From Spirosoma sordidisoli (GTDB taxonomy: Bacteria > Bacteroidota > Bacteroidia > Cytophagales > Spirosomataceae), in NCBI RefSeq assembly GCF_004138325.1, contig NZ_SBLB01000004.1:186001-250000 (forward strand): a stretch of 64,000 nt of DNA, in the 5' to 3' direction. The position numbers and the translations under genes are program-made. The notes below the pieces were generated by a model. That model was given only the letters and a program-made list of their open reading frames with translations, was not told the DNA's origin and searched no databases. The stretch's first letter is position 1; the number at the start of each line of letters is the position of its first letter. Below are positions 16,362 to 26,343 of this stretch, in pieces.

Positions 16362-18785
16362 CTACTCACTCCGCAGACTCTGCACCGGATTCATCAGGGC
16401 GGCTTTCACACTTTGAAAACTCACCGTCAATAACGCAATACCCACCGCCAGCACACCCGCCAGCGCGAAGACCCACCACGCCATGTCGATCTTGTAGGCG
16501 AAGCTTTGTAGCCATTTGTCCATTACGTACCAGGCCACGGGAACGGCCAGTAGAATGGCAATCAACACCAGCTTTAAAAAGTCTTTGGAGAGCAGGCCAA
16601 CAATACTGGCGACCGACGCCCCCAACACTTTCCGCACGCCAATCTCTTTGGTGCGCTGCTCAGCCGTAAAGGTGGCCAGCCCAAAGAGGCCCAGGCAGGC
16701 GACGAAGATGGTGAGACCGGCGAAAAGACCAAGTATACGCCCGGTTTTCTGTTCGGCCAGGTACGTATCGTTGAACCGCTTGTCGAGAAACGAATAGGTA
16801 AACGGCGCATCCGTGGCAAGCTGTTTCCATTGGTTCTCCAGCGAAGCCAGCAGCCCGGACACGTCTTTCGTTTTGGCTTTGACAATCATTGTTCCGTTAT
16901 TCCGTCCGAGGATCATCACCAAAGGAGAAATCGACTCGTGCAGGGAGCGAAAATGAAAATCTTTCACGACGCCAATCACCCGATACGTTCTCTTCAACCC
17001 GTCGTTTTCGGTATGGCCGATGGATTTACCAACCACATTGCCATGCCAGCCAAACGTTCGGACAGCCGTTTCGTTTAAAATTACGCCCGATGAATCGGTG
17101 CCATATTCTTTGGCGAAGTTTCGACCAGCGGCCATCTCCATGCCCAGTGTTGGGATGTACTCATAATCAACATCGTACCGGAGGCCCTTCACAAACTGGT
17201 CGGGGTTGCTTTCCGAATACATCATGTAGTTGTTGTTGTAACTTGGCCCCGCTGGCAGATAGCCCGACATACTCACCCGCACTACCCGAGGGTCCTGCAT
17301 GATCTGGTTGCGGAAAACCTCTTCTTTTTTTGCCAGTTGCCATGTATCGGGTAGTACCAGCACCTGTTCTTTGGAATAACCCAGCCTCTTGTTCTGAATG
17401 TAACTCAGTTGCCGGTAAACAACGGTCGTGCCAATCATCAGGATGATCGAAATGGAAAACTGAACTACGACCAGGCCGCTGCGTAAGCCAATACTTTTCT
17501 TGTCGCCGGTGAACTTCGTGCCTTTCAACACGACGATGGGTTTGAACGACGACAGGAAGAACGCGGGATAGCTTCCAGCCAGTATAGACACCAGGACGCC
17601 CAGCAGCAGCAGGCTCGGCAATAGCCAGACCGACTCGCCAAAGTTCAGGGTCAGGGTTTTACCGGCCAAGTCATTGAAAAGTGGCAAGGCCAGGTAAACG
17701 ATGCCAATGGCCAGCACCAGCGCAATCATGGTTAGTAACAACGATTCGATCAGAAACTGATTCGCCAGACTTTGCCGGACAGACCCCAGTACTTTCCGAA
17801 TACCCACTTCTTTGGCCCGTTTCGAGGCTCCGGCCGTGGATAGGTTCATGAAATTGATGCAGGCAATCAGTAGCATAAACACAGCAATGGCTCCGAAGAT
17901 GTACACGTATTGAACATCACCGTTGGCGTCCATTTCTCCGGTCAGATTCGAGTGCAGGTGAATATCGGTCAGGGGCTGCAGCAAAAAAGCAATGTCGTTT
18001 CCCTTTTGTCGAAACTGGGTCATGTTCAGACCAAACACCTTCTGGATTTGCGGCCCCATGTATTTGCTGACCATTTGGGGGAGTTTGGCCTCCAGTTGTT
18101 TTGGATTATACCCCTTATTCAGAACCAGATAGGTAAAGAAACCCGACGTCATCCACGTAGGCGATTTCGCATCCGAAACGCCCGCCATCGACATAAACAT
18201 GTCGAAATGGAAGTGGGAGTTAACCGGCATTTTGTTCATAACACCGGTAACTTTAAACAGGGCGTTCCAGCTTTTGATCGTTACGAACTTGCCCAGTGGG
18301 TTTTCATTGCCGAAATATTTGCGGGCCATCTCCTGGGTAATCACAGCCGTATTGGGCTGAATCAACGCTGTTTTCGCATCACCCTGGATGAGGGGAAGCG
18401 TGAACACCTGCAAAAAATTAGAGTCGACATATGCTAGCTGATCATCCCGAAACGATTTGTCGCCAACAGTAATACCCGGCGAGCCGACGGTGTGAATCCG
18501 GGTGGCGTCTTCGACTTCCGGATAATCCGCTTTCAACGTCTGCGCAACGGGGGGCATAACATTGGCTTCGTTGATCTCTCCGCCATTCATAACGGCGTGA
18601 AAAACAACCCGCACCATCCGATCGGCCTTGTCATTGTATCGGTCATAGCTGAGTTCGTCGAGCACGAACAGCATGATGAGCAGACAAGTCGCCAGCCCCA
18701 GCGCCAACCCGACGATGTTAATGGCCGAGAACGCCCGGTTGCGAACCAGATTCCGCCAGGCAATTTTTACGTAGGATTGGAGCAT
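16362..18785 (-). CDS. Large double-module FtsX/MacB-type ABC permease
   Basis: 807 aa. Two MacB_PCD-FtsX modules: the first begins with helix INIVGLALGLATCLLIMLF, has a periplasmic domain and then a three-helix block with AKEVGIRKVLGSVRQSLANQF (near residue 295); the second repeats this with KEIGVRKVLGASVASIVGLL (near residue 705), ending MNPVQSLRSE. About eight transmembrane helices, no ATPase domain. Start at MLQSYVKIAWRNL, the family's usual N-terminus; the 20 upstream in-frame codons are non-conserved. It belongs to the same subtype as the permease at 52670 (LFVLDELSYDRY). No ATPase gene is nearby. Confidence 0.88.
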   Translation of the reverse strand: MLQSYVKIAWRNLVRNRAFSAINIVGLALGLATCLLIMLFVLDELSYDRYNDKADRMVRVVFHAVMNGGEINEANVMPPVAQTLKADYPEVEDATRIHTVGSPGITVGDKSFRDDQLAYVDSNFLQVFTLPLIQGDAKTALIQPNTAVITQEMARKYFGNENPLGKFVTIKSWNALFKVTGVMNKMPVNSHFHFDMFMSMAGVSDAKSPTWMTSGFFTYLVLNKGYNPKQLEAKLPQMVSKYMGPQIQKVFGLNMTQFRQKGNDIAFLLQPLTDIHLHSNLTGEMDANGDVQYVYIFGAIAVFMLLIACINFMNLSTAGASKRAKEVGIRKVLGSVRQSLANQFLIESLLLTMIALVLAIGIVYLALPLFNDLAGKTLTLNFGESVWLLPSLLLLGVLVSILAGSYPAFFLSSFKPIVVLKGTKFTGDKKSIGLRSGLVVVQFSISIILMIGTTVVYRQLSYIQNKRLGYSKEQVLVLPDTWQLAKKEEVFRNQIMQDPRVVRVSMSGYLPAGPSYNNNYMMYSESNPDQFVKGLRYDVDYEYIPTLGMEMAAGRNFAKEYGTDSSGVILNETAVRTFGWHGNVVGKSIGHTENDGLKRTYRVIGVVKDFHFRSLHESISPLVMILGRNNGTMIVKAKTKDVSGLLASLENQWKQLATDAPFTYSFLDKRFNDTYLAEQKTGRILGLFAGLTIFVACLGLFGLATFTAEQRTKEIGVRKVLGASVASIVGLLSKDFLKLVLIAILLAVPVAWYVMDKWLQSFAYKIDMAWWVFALAGVLAVGIALLTVSFQSVKAALMNPVQSLRSE

Positions 18786-18818
18786 ATGCGTCGAAGGGAA
18801 GAGTTGTTGAATCAGGTT

Positions 18819-18878
18819 GGGTGATTCTGTACAACGGAGTACCACCGCTCGGGGTCCGTCTGTCGTACAGAATCACCC
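18819..18878. repeat. 14-bp inverted repeat upstream of a permease gene
   Basis: GGGTGATTCTGTAC (18819-18832) and GTACAGAATCACCC (18865-18878) are exact complements separated by 32 bp, 34 bp before the permease start. Could be an operator with looped half-sites, a leader hairpin or element ends. Confidence 0.6.
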
Positions 18879-18996
18879 AGCAACTGTTAGACAACTGTCA
18901 TGCCACGACTAAAAAACGTTGTTTGGGGCTTGTTGAAGGCTATTTTACTATATGTCATGTCCGAAACTGGACAACGCCCGTCCGAAACTGTACGGG

Positions 18997-19455
18997 TTAT
19001 GGGCTGGAAATCGCCTGATTCGCTCTTTTGCCTTTCTTTCCTTTGACGGCTGTTCCGCTCACGCCCAGATGTACTATAGCTGCTTCCAGAACGGTATCCC
19101 GACCGGCTTTCCAGTCGGCAACCGTCGACTTGACCAGCACCTGTGGCTGAATACCTTTGGCGTTCCATTCGGTACCGTCGGGGTACATGTCGCGTTTGGT
19201 ACACACGCGGGCCATTACGCCACCGGGCAGGGCAAAGGACAACGGCTGACCGGTGCTGCCGCCCGTTGGTTCGCCAATGATGGTACCCCGTTTCATGGCG
19301 TCGAAGACGACGGCAAAATCCTCGGCTGCGGAGAACGTCTGTCCGCTGGTAAGCACCACCACGGGTTTGATGTATAGTTTTTTGCCATTGGCAGGCCAGC
19401 CGGAATCGTCGGTTTGGACGGGTTCAAAAACCACACCTTCGCCCAGGGTTGTGAC
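18997..19455 (-). pseudogene. C-terminal remnant of an S41-family (tail-specific) protease
   Basis: About 150 codons, with an in-frame stop at 19459-19461 just upstream, so the N-terminus is lost. The catalytic-core pattern is intact: PVVVLTSGQTFSAAEDFAVV with the nucleophile serine, then RGTIIGEPTGGSTGQPL. Family members have an N-terminal helical part and often a PDZ domain; neither is present. The frame ends in a basic tail (GKKGKRANQA). Likely a dead fragment between two permease genes. Confidence 0.75.
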
Positions 19456-19585
19456 TGGTTATAAACAGCAGTAGAAAGCCCCAAAGTATGTGTCGCATAG
19501 AACGCCTTGTTTTCGATCATACGATCCAATCAAACGGGCATCCGGTTGCTTTTTGGATGGGGAAACTATTGGATGGTTTGGTTAT

Positions 19586-19609
19586 AGAGACAACGCATAC
19601 GTTGTCTCT
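19586..19609. terminator. Hairpin after the permease gene (REP-like)
   Basis: AGAGACAACG-CATA-CGTTGTCTCT has perfect 10-bp arms, 21 bp beyond the stop of the permease transcribed leftwards. The GAGAC...GTCTC stem resembles the outer arms of the composite repeat at 7843-8192, so it may be a repeat used as terminator. Confidence 0.55.
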
Positions 19610-19630
19610 GCAAGCGACGTCGTTTCGCCC

Positions 19631-21994
19631 CTATTCCGACCGCAATGATCTCACCGGGTTCATCAGCGCGGCTTTGATGCTCTGGACGCTCACCGTCAGC
19701 AGTGCAATCGTTACGGCCAGCAAACCTGCCAGGGCGAAAAGCCACCACGCGGTGTCGATGCGGTAGGCAAACGAGCTCAGCCACGCCCGCAAGGCCCACC
19801 ACGCCAGCGGTACTGCCAGCGCAATGGCGATCAGCACCAATACCAGAAAATCTTTGCTGAGCAACGTAACAATGCTAGACACGCTAGCCCCCAGCACTTT
19901 CCGAACGCCAATCTCTTTGGTACGTTGCTCGGCGGTGAACGCAGCCAGTGCGAACAGACCCAGACACGAGATCAAAATAGCCAGCAGGCCGAAAGACGTC
20001 ACCAGCGTAGTCACCTGCTGCTCGCGGTGATAGAGGTCTTCGTAAGCCTCGTCCAGAAAATGATAGGCGAAGGGGTAAGTTGGATTGAACTGTTTCAGCA
20101 ATCGTTCCAGATCGGCAAGAGCCTGCGGGGTTTGACCATGGCGGGGTTTCACCATCAGATACTGCCCATTAGGCGGCATATAGGTCAGCACCAGAGGCCC
20201 AATAGACTGGTGCAGGGAGTTAAGATGGAAATCCTTCATCAGGCCGATGATCGGCCCTTTGCCGAACCAGAACGTGATTGGCTGCCCCACGGGTTTAGTC
20301 ATACCCATGAGTTTTGCGGCCGCTTCGTTGATGATGTAGGCCGACGTATCGGCATAGCTGTTGGGCCGAAAATCTCGCCCCGCGATAAGCCGGATGCCCG
20401 TTGTTTTGATAAAATCATTGCCAACCGACATCGCCGATACCTCCACCAGCTGCTTAGGGTTACGTCCTGGCCATTGCAGATCCGTAGAGCGGCTCTGGAT
20501 GTTCAGCGGCAGGTGGGCCGTGGTGGTGGCTCCGGCAACGGATGGGGCCTGAAGCAGCACCTGCCGAAAGGCTTCTGTCTTTTCGTAATCGTCTAACTTG
20601 CCTTCCAGTCGAACATAGATCATGTTATCGCGGTCGAGACCGAGGTGTTTGGTGCGCAGGTAGGTCATCTGCTGACCGATGCCCAGCATACCGATCAGGA
20701 GGAACGTGGACAAGGCAAACTGAAAGACAACCAGCATCCGGCGAAGCTGCACCGGCCCACGAGACGCCGGGCGCCAGCCCGCTCCTTTCAGTATGCTAAG
20801 GGGGGTAAGGCCCGACAGGAATAGAGCCGGATAGCTGCCTGCCAGTAAGCCCGTAATCAGCACCAGTCCTATAATGCCTGCCCAACGTAGTGGATCGGTC
20901 AGATCGAGTGTGAGGTGTTTGTCGAAAACAGCATTGAACTCGGGCAACGTGAACCACACCATGCCAAGAGCCACCCCCGCCCCTACTGCACATAACAGTA
21001 CCGACTCGCTCAGAAACTGCCCCATTAACCCGCGCCGACTCGAGCCAATGACCTTTCGAACGCCCACCTCCTTGGCCCGCACCGCCGACCGGGCCGTGCT
21101 GAGATTCATGAAGTTGATGCAGGCGAGGAGGAGAATAAACAGGGCCACCACCGCAAAAATCCGGACGTACTCGATCTGTCCGCCAACAGCCACACCGTTC
21201 TCATACTCGCCCCACAGATGCAGGTCGGTGATCGGTTGCAATACGATGCGCTCCTTGTTGTCGAACGTAGCATACCGCCGAAACAAACCCCGCATGGCGG
21301 TTTCGGCCTGCGCCGACGATACGTCGGGCCGGAGCCGAAGGTACGTCTGCACCGAGTTGAACCCCCACTGATTCTGCCACGGTTGTTCCTGCACGGTAAA
21401 GTTGGCCAGCCAGTCGAACGCAAGGGTCGATGTCGCGGGCAGGTCTTTCAGCACCGCCCCCACCACAAAAACCCGGCTGTTGTCGAGTTGAAGCGTTTGG
21501 CCAATGGCCTGCCCGGCGGGGAAGTATTTGGCGGCCATCGTTTGGCTGATAACGATCTGGTTGGGGTTGGCCAACGCAACTTTAGGGTTGCCCTGCACGG
21601 CAGGCAGGTCGAACACATCGAAGAAACTGGCCGACGCGTATTGGCCCTGCTCTTTGGCCACCCTGTTGCCCACCCGCACGAGACCTTCTGTAGGCCAGGT
21701 AAGCTTAGTAGTGCCCATCACCTGGGGTATGTCGCGGGCAATAGCTGCCTGTAGGGGACCTGGCGTAGCATATGCAGTTTGGGTTTCGCCCCCGTTCAGG
21801 TTGTAGTTGACCCGCACCAGAAATACCCGGTCAGCATCGGGAACGTACCGATTGTAGCTTAGCTCGTCGCTTAACCACAGGCCCACGAGCAGGGCGCAGG
21901 CCATACCCATGGCCAGGCCAAACACATTGATGCCTGAATAGACCCGGTTTTTGGCGAGATTCCGCCAGGCGATTTTAAGGTAATTGCGGAGCAT
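19631..21994 (-). CDS. Large double-module FtsX/MacB-type ABC permease
   Basis: 787 aa with N-terminus MLRNYLKIAWRNLAKNR, first helix INVFGLAMGMACALLVGLWL, and the module-linking motifs AKEVGVRKVIGSSRRGLMGQF and KEIGVRKVLGASVSSIVTLL. It ends MNPVRSLRSE. The periplasmic part carries the subtype feature GQQMTYLRTKHLGLDRDNMIY shared with the permease at 50216 (MMYLRTKNLGLDRENLIY). The start is moved 81 codons inside a longer frame because homologues begin here and the extra codons read as non-coding. Partner ATPase unknown. Confidence 0.88.
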   Translation of the reverse strand: MLRNYLKIAWRNLAKNRVYSGINVFGLAMGMACALLVGLWLSDELSYNRYVPDADRVFLVRVNYNLNGGETQTAYATPGPLQAAIARDIPQVMGTTKLTWPTEGLVRVGNRVAKEQGQYASASFFDVFDLPAVQGNPKVALANPNQIVISQTMAAKYFPAGQAIGQTLQLDNSRVFVVGAVLKDLPATSTLAFDWLANFTVQEQPWQNQWGFNSVQTYLRLRPDVSSAQAETAMRGLFRRYATFDNKERIVLQPITDLHLWGEYENGVAVGGQIEYVRIFAVVALFILLLACINFMNLSTARSAVRAKEVGVRKVIGSSRRGLMGQFLSESVLLCAVGAGVALGMVWFTLPEFNAVFDKHLTLDLTDPLRWAGIIGLVLITGLLAGSYPALFLSGLTPLSILKGAGWRPASRGPVQLRRMLVVFQFALSTFLLIGMLGIGQQMTYLRTKHLGLDRDNMIYVRLEGKLDDYEKTEAFRQVLLQAPSVAGATTTAHLPLNIQSRSTDLQWPGRNPKQLVEVSAMSVGNDFIKTTGIRLIAGRDFRPNSYADTSAYIINEAAAKLMGMTKPVGQPITFWFGKGPIIGLMKDFHLNSLHQSIGPLVLTYMPPNGQYLMVKPRHGQTPQALADLERLLKQFNPTYPFAYHFLDEAYEDLYHREQQVTTLVTSFGLLAILISCLGLFALAAFTAEQRTKEIGVRKVLGASVSSIVTLLSKDFLVLVLIAIALAVPLAWWALRAWLSSFAYRIDTAWWLFALAGLLAVTIALLTVSVQSIKAALMNPVRSLRSE

Positions 21995-22241
21995 AGTCCT
22001 GAGCAGGCGCTTGATAAAAACAGGCGCTTGCCGATACGCTTCGCAAATCAATGACCAATTCCTGAGAAAGGCTCCTGGAGGCTTGTTGAGGGCTTTTTGA
22101 CTCAGAAAAAACGGGCTTTCCCTGTCCGCTTTCGGACAATAGCTGTCCGGTTTCAGCATGGTCCCGGCAGCGGCAAACTGGGTACTGGTGTCGCCGAAGG
22201 GTTGTTGGCTCGTATGTATGCCCAGCCAACAATCCAAAAAA

Positions 22242-22678
22242 TTACCGGGTGCTATTGGCTGGTCGGTAGGTTAGGCCCACGTAAAATCCGTTGCTGTCGT
22301 GGCCGGGGTTGCGCTCGTAACCGGGATTATTTCCGTTCGAGATATGCACATGCCGAATGCCCGCCAGCAGGGACATAGTGCGGGCCAGCCGGATTTCGCT
22401 GCCGATGCCGTATTTAGGTGATCTATTGAGCTGTGTACCGGTTCGCGACTCCGAGAACAGGCCGTAACCAGTGGTGGGTTGCGGGAATGGCTCCGCAAAC
22501 AGGATCAGTCCGGCCCCGGACTCGAAAAACAGCTGGATGTATGCAGCTTGACCGGCTCGAAGCCCAATGGATTCTGATACCATTTTATGAAGGGCGGATA
22601 GGTTAATACTTGCCCATGGGCAACCGTAATCAGGGTAAACAGGGCGATGGTGAGCCCCTGACGGGAGAGAAGATACAT
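22242..22678 (-). pseudogene. Broken PagL-like lipid A deacylase / acyloxyacyl hydrolase
   Basis: The frame ending at 22242 encodes an outer-membrane beta-barrel C-terminus: YIQLFFESGAGLILFAEPFP, then the active-site-type IRHVHISNGNNPGYERNPG and GFYVGLTYRP. PagL has a His-Ser catalytic pair in such an HxSN motif. A good signal peptide (MYLLSRQGLTIALFTLITVA, then HGQ) starts at 22678 but in a different frame. It reads on through KWYQNPLG and must be shifted near 22590 to join the barrel. Together the pieces are shorter than the family, so an internal deletion is likely. Confidence 0.65.
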
Positions 22679-22689
22679 TGCTTCAGGGG

Positions 22690-23157
22690 ATCACAAGGGT
22701 TCGTTGCTGCACGGTATGCGCGCTGAAATAGCCCAGGGCACCACCGCTCAGCCTGGTGGGCGGTGGTGCCCTGGGCTGGGGTCTGATAGCTGGCCACCCT
22801 TTGAATAGCCGTGTTCTGAAAGCGGGAATCGGTTCGGTAGCTGACCTGATCCCTGGCTACCCTGGGCGGCATGGTGGCCAGGGCCGTGTACGTATTCTGA
22901 TCGACGCGTACCGTCACTTGATACCGATGGCCCCGTACGCCTTTGATCGTTGTAATACGATACACGCCCGTTCGTCGTAAGCAAGGAGGATTGAGCCGGT
23001 CCCGCAAGCCTGACATAATCGAATGGACAAACTCGAACTTGAGACTGGTCAGCAGGAATCTGAAGCAACAGGGCCCCACAGCGAGTAGGTTTGCCGTTTC
23101 GCACAGCGGTGGCCAACTGTAAAGTCCGTCACTCGGCAGTCTGGAATGCATCATCAA
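22690..23157 (-). pseudogene. Fragment resembling a DUF4249 outer-membrane-associated protein
   Basis: The interpretable part is TGVYRITTIKGVRGHRYQVT, VRVDQNTYTALATMPPRVA and DQVSYRTD, matching the pattern of a beta-sandwich repeat in DUF4249 proteins (G-x-tY-x-l, then 'tYta-at-mP-pV-lDsv'). No signal peptide or full-length frame surrounds it, and the flanks read as low-quality coding. A remnant, low certainty. Confidence 0.4.
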
Positions 23158-23436
23158 CTCAACAAATAGTACGAAAGCAAAACGTTGATTAGTGAGATGG
23201 CAATTTGAGAATGCAGCGAATTCCTATAATTATTGTTTTCAGCTTAAACAAGCCGTCTGAAAAAAACGGGCGTTCAGTGAGACCATTTCCTTTCACTACT
23301 GCTTACTCTAGACATACCAAACAACGAGCCCCCCCTTACCAGGGGGTGATTCGTTGACTAGTCCATCGCGCTATCGTACGAATAATTAAATAGTCCCGGC
23401 GGTAAAATGATCCACGGATTAGACAGGCCACAAAAC
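23158..23436. other. Intergenic region with a recombinase-element end
   Basis: No gene seen. The stretch 23262-23284 (AAACGGGCGTTCAGTGAGACC) matches the sequence just after the recombinase fragment at 41250 (AAACGGGCGTTTAGTGAGAG). It marks the left side of the A+T-richer accessory region. Confidence 0.5.
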
Positions 23437-23829
23437 TTACTTAGTAGCCAGATGAACGACGGGTTGAGTAACTGGTTTGGTATACTGATAAGCCCACCCA
23501 ATCAACAAAAATTGAATCCCAATTCGTACTACGCTATTCCCCAAAGCAGGATCAGTGGTCTGGTAGAAATGCAGTGTTTGGGGCAGATGAATCAACAGTA
23601 GGTAGACCAGTAGCATCCCTATTATCAGCATGGCCGCTATCCGGCGCGTGATAGCCCAAATCAAACCAAGGGCCAGGCTAATTTCCACCAGACCACTACC
23701 GGCAACCAGGAACATGGGGGCCGGTAGCCAGTCGGGTACCATAGTCAAATAATTAGTTGGTTTAATTAAATGGAACCCACCCATACCAGCATAAAAAGCG
23801 GCCATAATCCAAAGCAACACGTTCTTCAT
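23437..23829 (-). CDS. DoxX-like membrane protein
   Basis: 130 aa, four hydrophobic helices: VLLWIMAAFYAGMGGFHLI, MFLVAGSGLVEISLALGLIW, IAAMLIIGMLLVYLLLI and VVRIGIQFLLIGWAYQYT. The early AGMGGFHLIKP and the helix-2 Glu (LVEI) fit the DoxX/DoxD fold, found in quinone-linked redox systems but without a defined activity. The start MKNVLLW is chosen; another ATG lies three codons upstream. Monocistronic by position. Confidence 0.8.
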   Translation of the reverse strand: MKNVLLWIMAAFYAGMGGFHLIKPTNYLTMVPDWLPAPMFLVAGSGLVEISLALGLIWAITRRIAAMLIIGMLLVYLLLIHLPQTLHFYQTTDPALGNSVVRIGIQFLLIGWAYQYTKPVTQPVVHLATK

Positions 23830-24082
23830 AAGGTGCATGTATCGTTTTCTGGTTGAGCAGCAAGACAATGAGTTGTTTGTTCGTTGGCTGCTGAGAGTGA
23901 CGTGGCAGAACTGACCTGGAGCCACTACCCAACGTTAGGATATTATTTACTGTTGTCATTTGGCGCATCTGGTAAGCTTAATCAGGCTGCTTGCGCTTCC
24001 CAGACCACCGGTGGCATTATCAGTAATCCTTGACTAATAAACTGGATGAGAGTCCATAAGGGCCAGATTAACATCATAAGGC

Positions 24083-24988
24083 CTAATTCAAATGCCGAAA
24101 TTCGCTTGGCGCTTTGCCGGTTCGGCTTTTGAATAATTTACTGAAATGAGACGGATACTCAAAGCCTAGATCATAGGCAATTTCGCTGACTGATTTTTCG
24201 CTCCCCCATAGCATCGATTTGGCCCGTTCGATCACCTCCAGATGAATTAGCTCCTGGGTAGTCTTGCCCGTCAGCTTGTGTAACGTATCGGTTAGGTACG
24301 CAGGGGAGACGTTCAACAGCTGGGCAAAATAGCCTACGCTGGGCAAACCGGACTCCGCTCTGTTTTGGTCATCAAAACAGGCCCTCAGTAGTATCTCAAA
24401 CTGCTGGAGCAGATCCGAATGTTGTTTGCTTCGGGTCAGAAACTGCCGATCATAGAAGCGGCTACAGTAGTGTAAGAGTAGATCAATCTGACTCACGATT
24501 ACACCCTGGGTATGCTTGTCAATCGATTGAGAATACTCTCGTTTGACCTGCTCGACACATTCTTTCAGAATAGCATCCTCGGCTTCGGAAATGTGCAGGG
24601 CTTCGCGCGTAACATATTGAAAAAAACTGTACTGGTAGATTTTACGGCCCAACTCGGTTCCATACAACAGATCCGGGTGAAAATATAACGCCCACCCTGC
24701 CTGGATATGCAAATCCGCATTGACTGACATGACCTGATGGGGGGCCGTAAACAGTAAGGTTCCTTCATCGAAGTCATAATAGTTCTTTCCATACGTCAAT
24801 AGCCCCTCAAAGCGCTTACAGACGATGGCGTAAAAGCCGAGGCTTACCGTCTGATCGGCGCATTGCTTGGTCTGGCCAGGAGAAATCTTGGTCAGATCGA
24901 CTAGGGTGATTAGTGGGTGTTTCGGCTTGGGGTAGCCTAAGCGCTCGTGCAGTACACTGATTGAGTCAATGGTTACGATCGTTTTCAT
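24083..24988 (-). CDS. AraC-family regulator
   Basis: 301 aa. The N-terminal sensing domain starts with the signature LGYPKPKHPLITLVDL, shared with regulators at 37399 and 45763. The C-terminal double HTH (about residues 205-300) reads FAQLLNVSPAYLTDTLHKLTG and SVSEIAYDLGFEYPSHFSKLF. It lies 58 bp downstream of an SDR oxidoreductase on the same strand, so the two probably form a regulator-enzyme pair with the enzyme gene first. Confidence 0.9.
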   Translation of the reverse strand: MKTIVTIDSISVLHERLGYPKPKHPLITLVDLTKISPGQTKQCADQTVSLGFYAIVCKRFEGLLTYGKNYYDFDEGTLLFTAPHQVMSVNADLHIQAGWALYFHPDLLYGTELGRKIYQYSFFQYVTREALHISEAEDAILKECVEQVKREYSQSIDKHTQGVIVSQIDLLLHYCSRFYDRQFLTRSKQHSDLLQQFEILLRACFDDQNRAESGLPSVGYFAQLLNVSPAYLTDTLHKLTGKTTQELIHLEVIERAKSMLWGSEKSVSEIAYDLGFEYPSHFSKLFKSRTGKAPSEFRHLN

Positions 24989-25046
24989 AGTGTCTAAGCA
25001 TATAGTCCGACTAAAAGCAAATCGCCTTTAGTCGGACTGGTACGGC

Positions 25047-25865
25047 TTACCCCTGGGCAGCTTCCGAGGTAGGTTGCCAGGCTTTCCAGGTGTCCAGCCG
25101 TTGTTGATACGTAGGTTCGATCATTCGTAAAGGCATGTTGCCCAGCAGCAATCGAAGGGGCGGTTTTGGGGCTTCAATAACTTGCATTATCGCATCAGCC
25201 GTTGCTTCGGGCTTGCCAATCATGGCGGGATCTGACGATTGCTGCTTCATTGCATCTCGCAGGGGCTGATAGGCGTCAATAGGCTGGCTATGCGCAGCTG
25301 AGGTGGTGCCCCAGTCAGTGGAATATCCCCCCGGCTCAATCAGTGTAACGTCGATATTAAACAGTTTGCCTTCCTGACTTAGGGTTTCACAAATACCTTC
25401 CATTGCCCATTTTGAGGCATGGTAAATCCCTAAACTAGGGAATGCCATAATGCCGCCAATGCTGGAGACTTGAATAATATGACCCTTCATCTGAGCCCGC
25501 ATCAGGGGGAGAACAGCTTGAATAATCCAGAGAGAACCAAACACGTTGGTTTCCATCTGTTGACGGGCCTCTTCTTCGGTAATTTCTTCGATATAACCGA
25601 AATGGCCATAGCCCGCGTTGGAGATCAGCACATCAATCTGACCAAAATGATCATACGCCTGTTGGACAGCTGAAAAACAGGCTTGCCGATCGGTCACGTC
25701 TAGTTGAAGTGGTAAGACCGCGTCGCCGTACTGACTCACTAACTCAAACAGTGCCTGCAAGTTACGGGCTGATGCCGCTACTCGATAGCCGCGTTCGAGA
25801 GCCGCTTTGGCCCAAATGTTACCGAACCCCCTCGAAGCGCCAGTAACAAAGATCACTTTGCTCAT
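25047..25865 (-). CDS. Short-chain dehydrogenase/reductase
   Basis: 272-aa classical SDR: cofactor motif VTGASRGFGNIWAKAALERG at residues 7-26, NAG motif ISNAGYGHFG, catalytic serine in QVSSIGG and the YxxxK pair in IYHASKWAMEG. The length and the C-terminal substrate lid fit an NADP(H)-dependent carbonyl reductase. Substrate unknown. It is the first gene of a probable two-gene unit with the AraC gene downstream. Confidence 0.92.
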   Translation of the reverse strand: MSKVIFVTGASRGFGNIWAKAALERGYRVAASARNLQALFELVSQYGDAVLPLQLDVTDRQACFSAVQQAYDHFGQIDVLISNAGYGHFGYIEEITEEEARQQMETNVFGSLWIIQAVLPLMRAQMKGHIIQVSSIGGIMAFPSLGIYHASKWAMEGICETLSQEGKLFNIDVTLIEPGGYSTDWGTTSAAHSQPIDAYQPLRDAMKQQSSDPAMIGKPEATADAIMQVIEAPKPPLRLLLGNMPLRMIEPTYQQRLDTWKAWQPTSEAAQG

Positions 25866-26343
25866 GATATTTAGTAGTAAGTAAAAACGTTGTGATGACC
25901 AGACAAAGGTCAGCTTGATAGCTACTTTTCCACGTATATATAGCCCAGGATTTCTTATACATTTACCAAGCCAGCACCAGAATAAAGCCCCTCAAACATA
26001 TATCCTTGGCTTTACTGCAAAAGCATTGATTTGTCTGGGGCAACGAATCTACAATAGTCACTTTCCGTTTATTTTCACCATTTATAAATTCTCACCAAAC
26101 GCTCTCAATGTAAGATGTTGCAATTCTGATGACTCTGAAAATTGGCTGTTGCTGTTGTCAAAATGAACCCTAGCAGGGGCTGCTTGCTTATTGAGTATGT
26201 CGCGATAAGCTATGTCTAGTCCTAATAAGCTCAATATTTAGTTATTTCAGGACTGGACAAACCAAGTATAACGATATATTAGGGTGGGGGATTTTTTCGG
26301 AAGAGAAAATAAATAGTATTCCTAGTGTCCAGCATTTATCACT
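25866..26343. other. A+T-rich divergent intergenic region
   Basis: 478 bp between divergent SDR and AraC genes. Base use is clearly more A+T-rich than flanking genes. No palindrome above chance and no RNA gene recognised. Confidence 0.4.
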
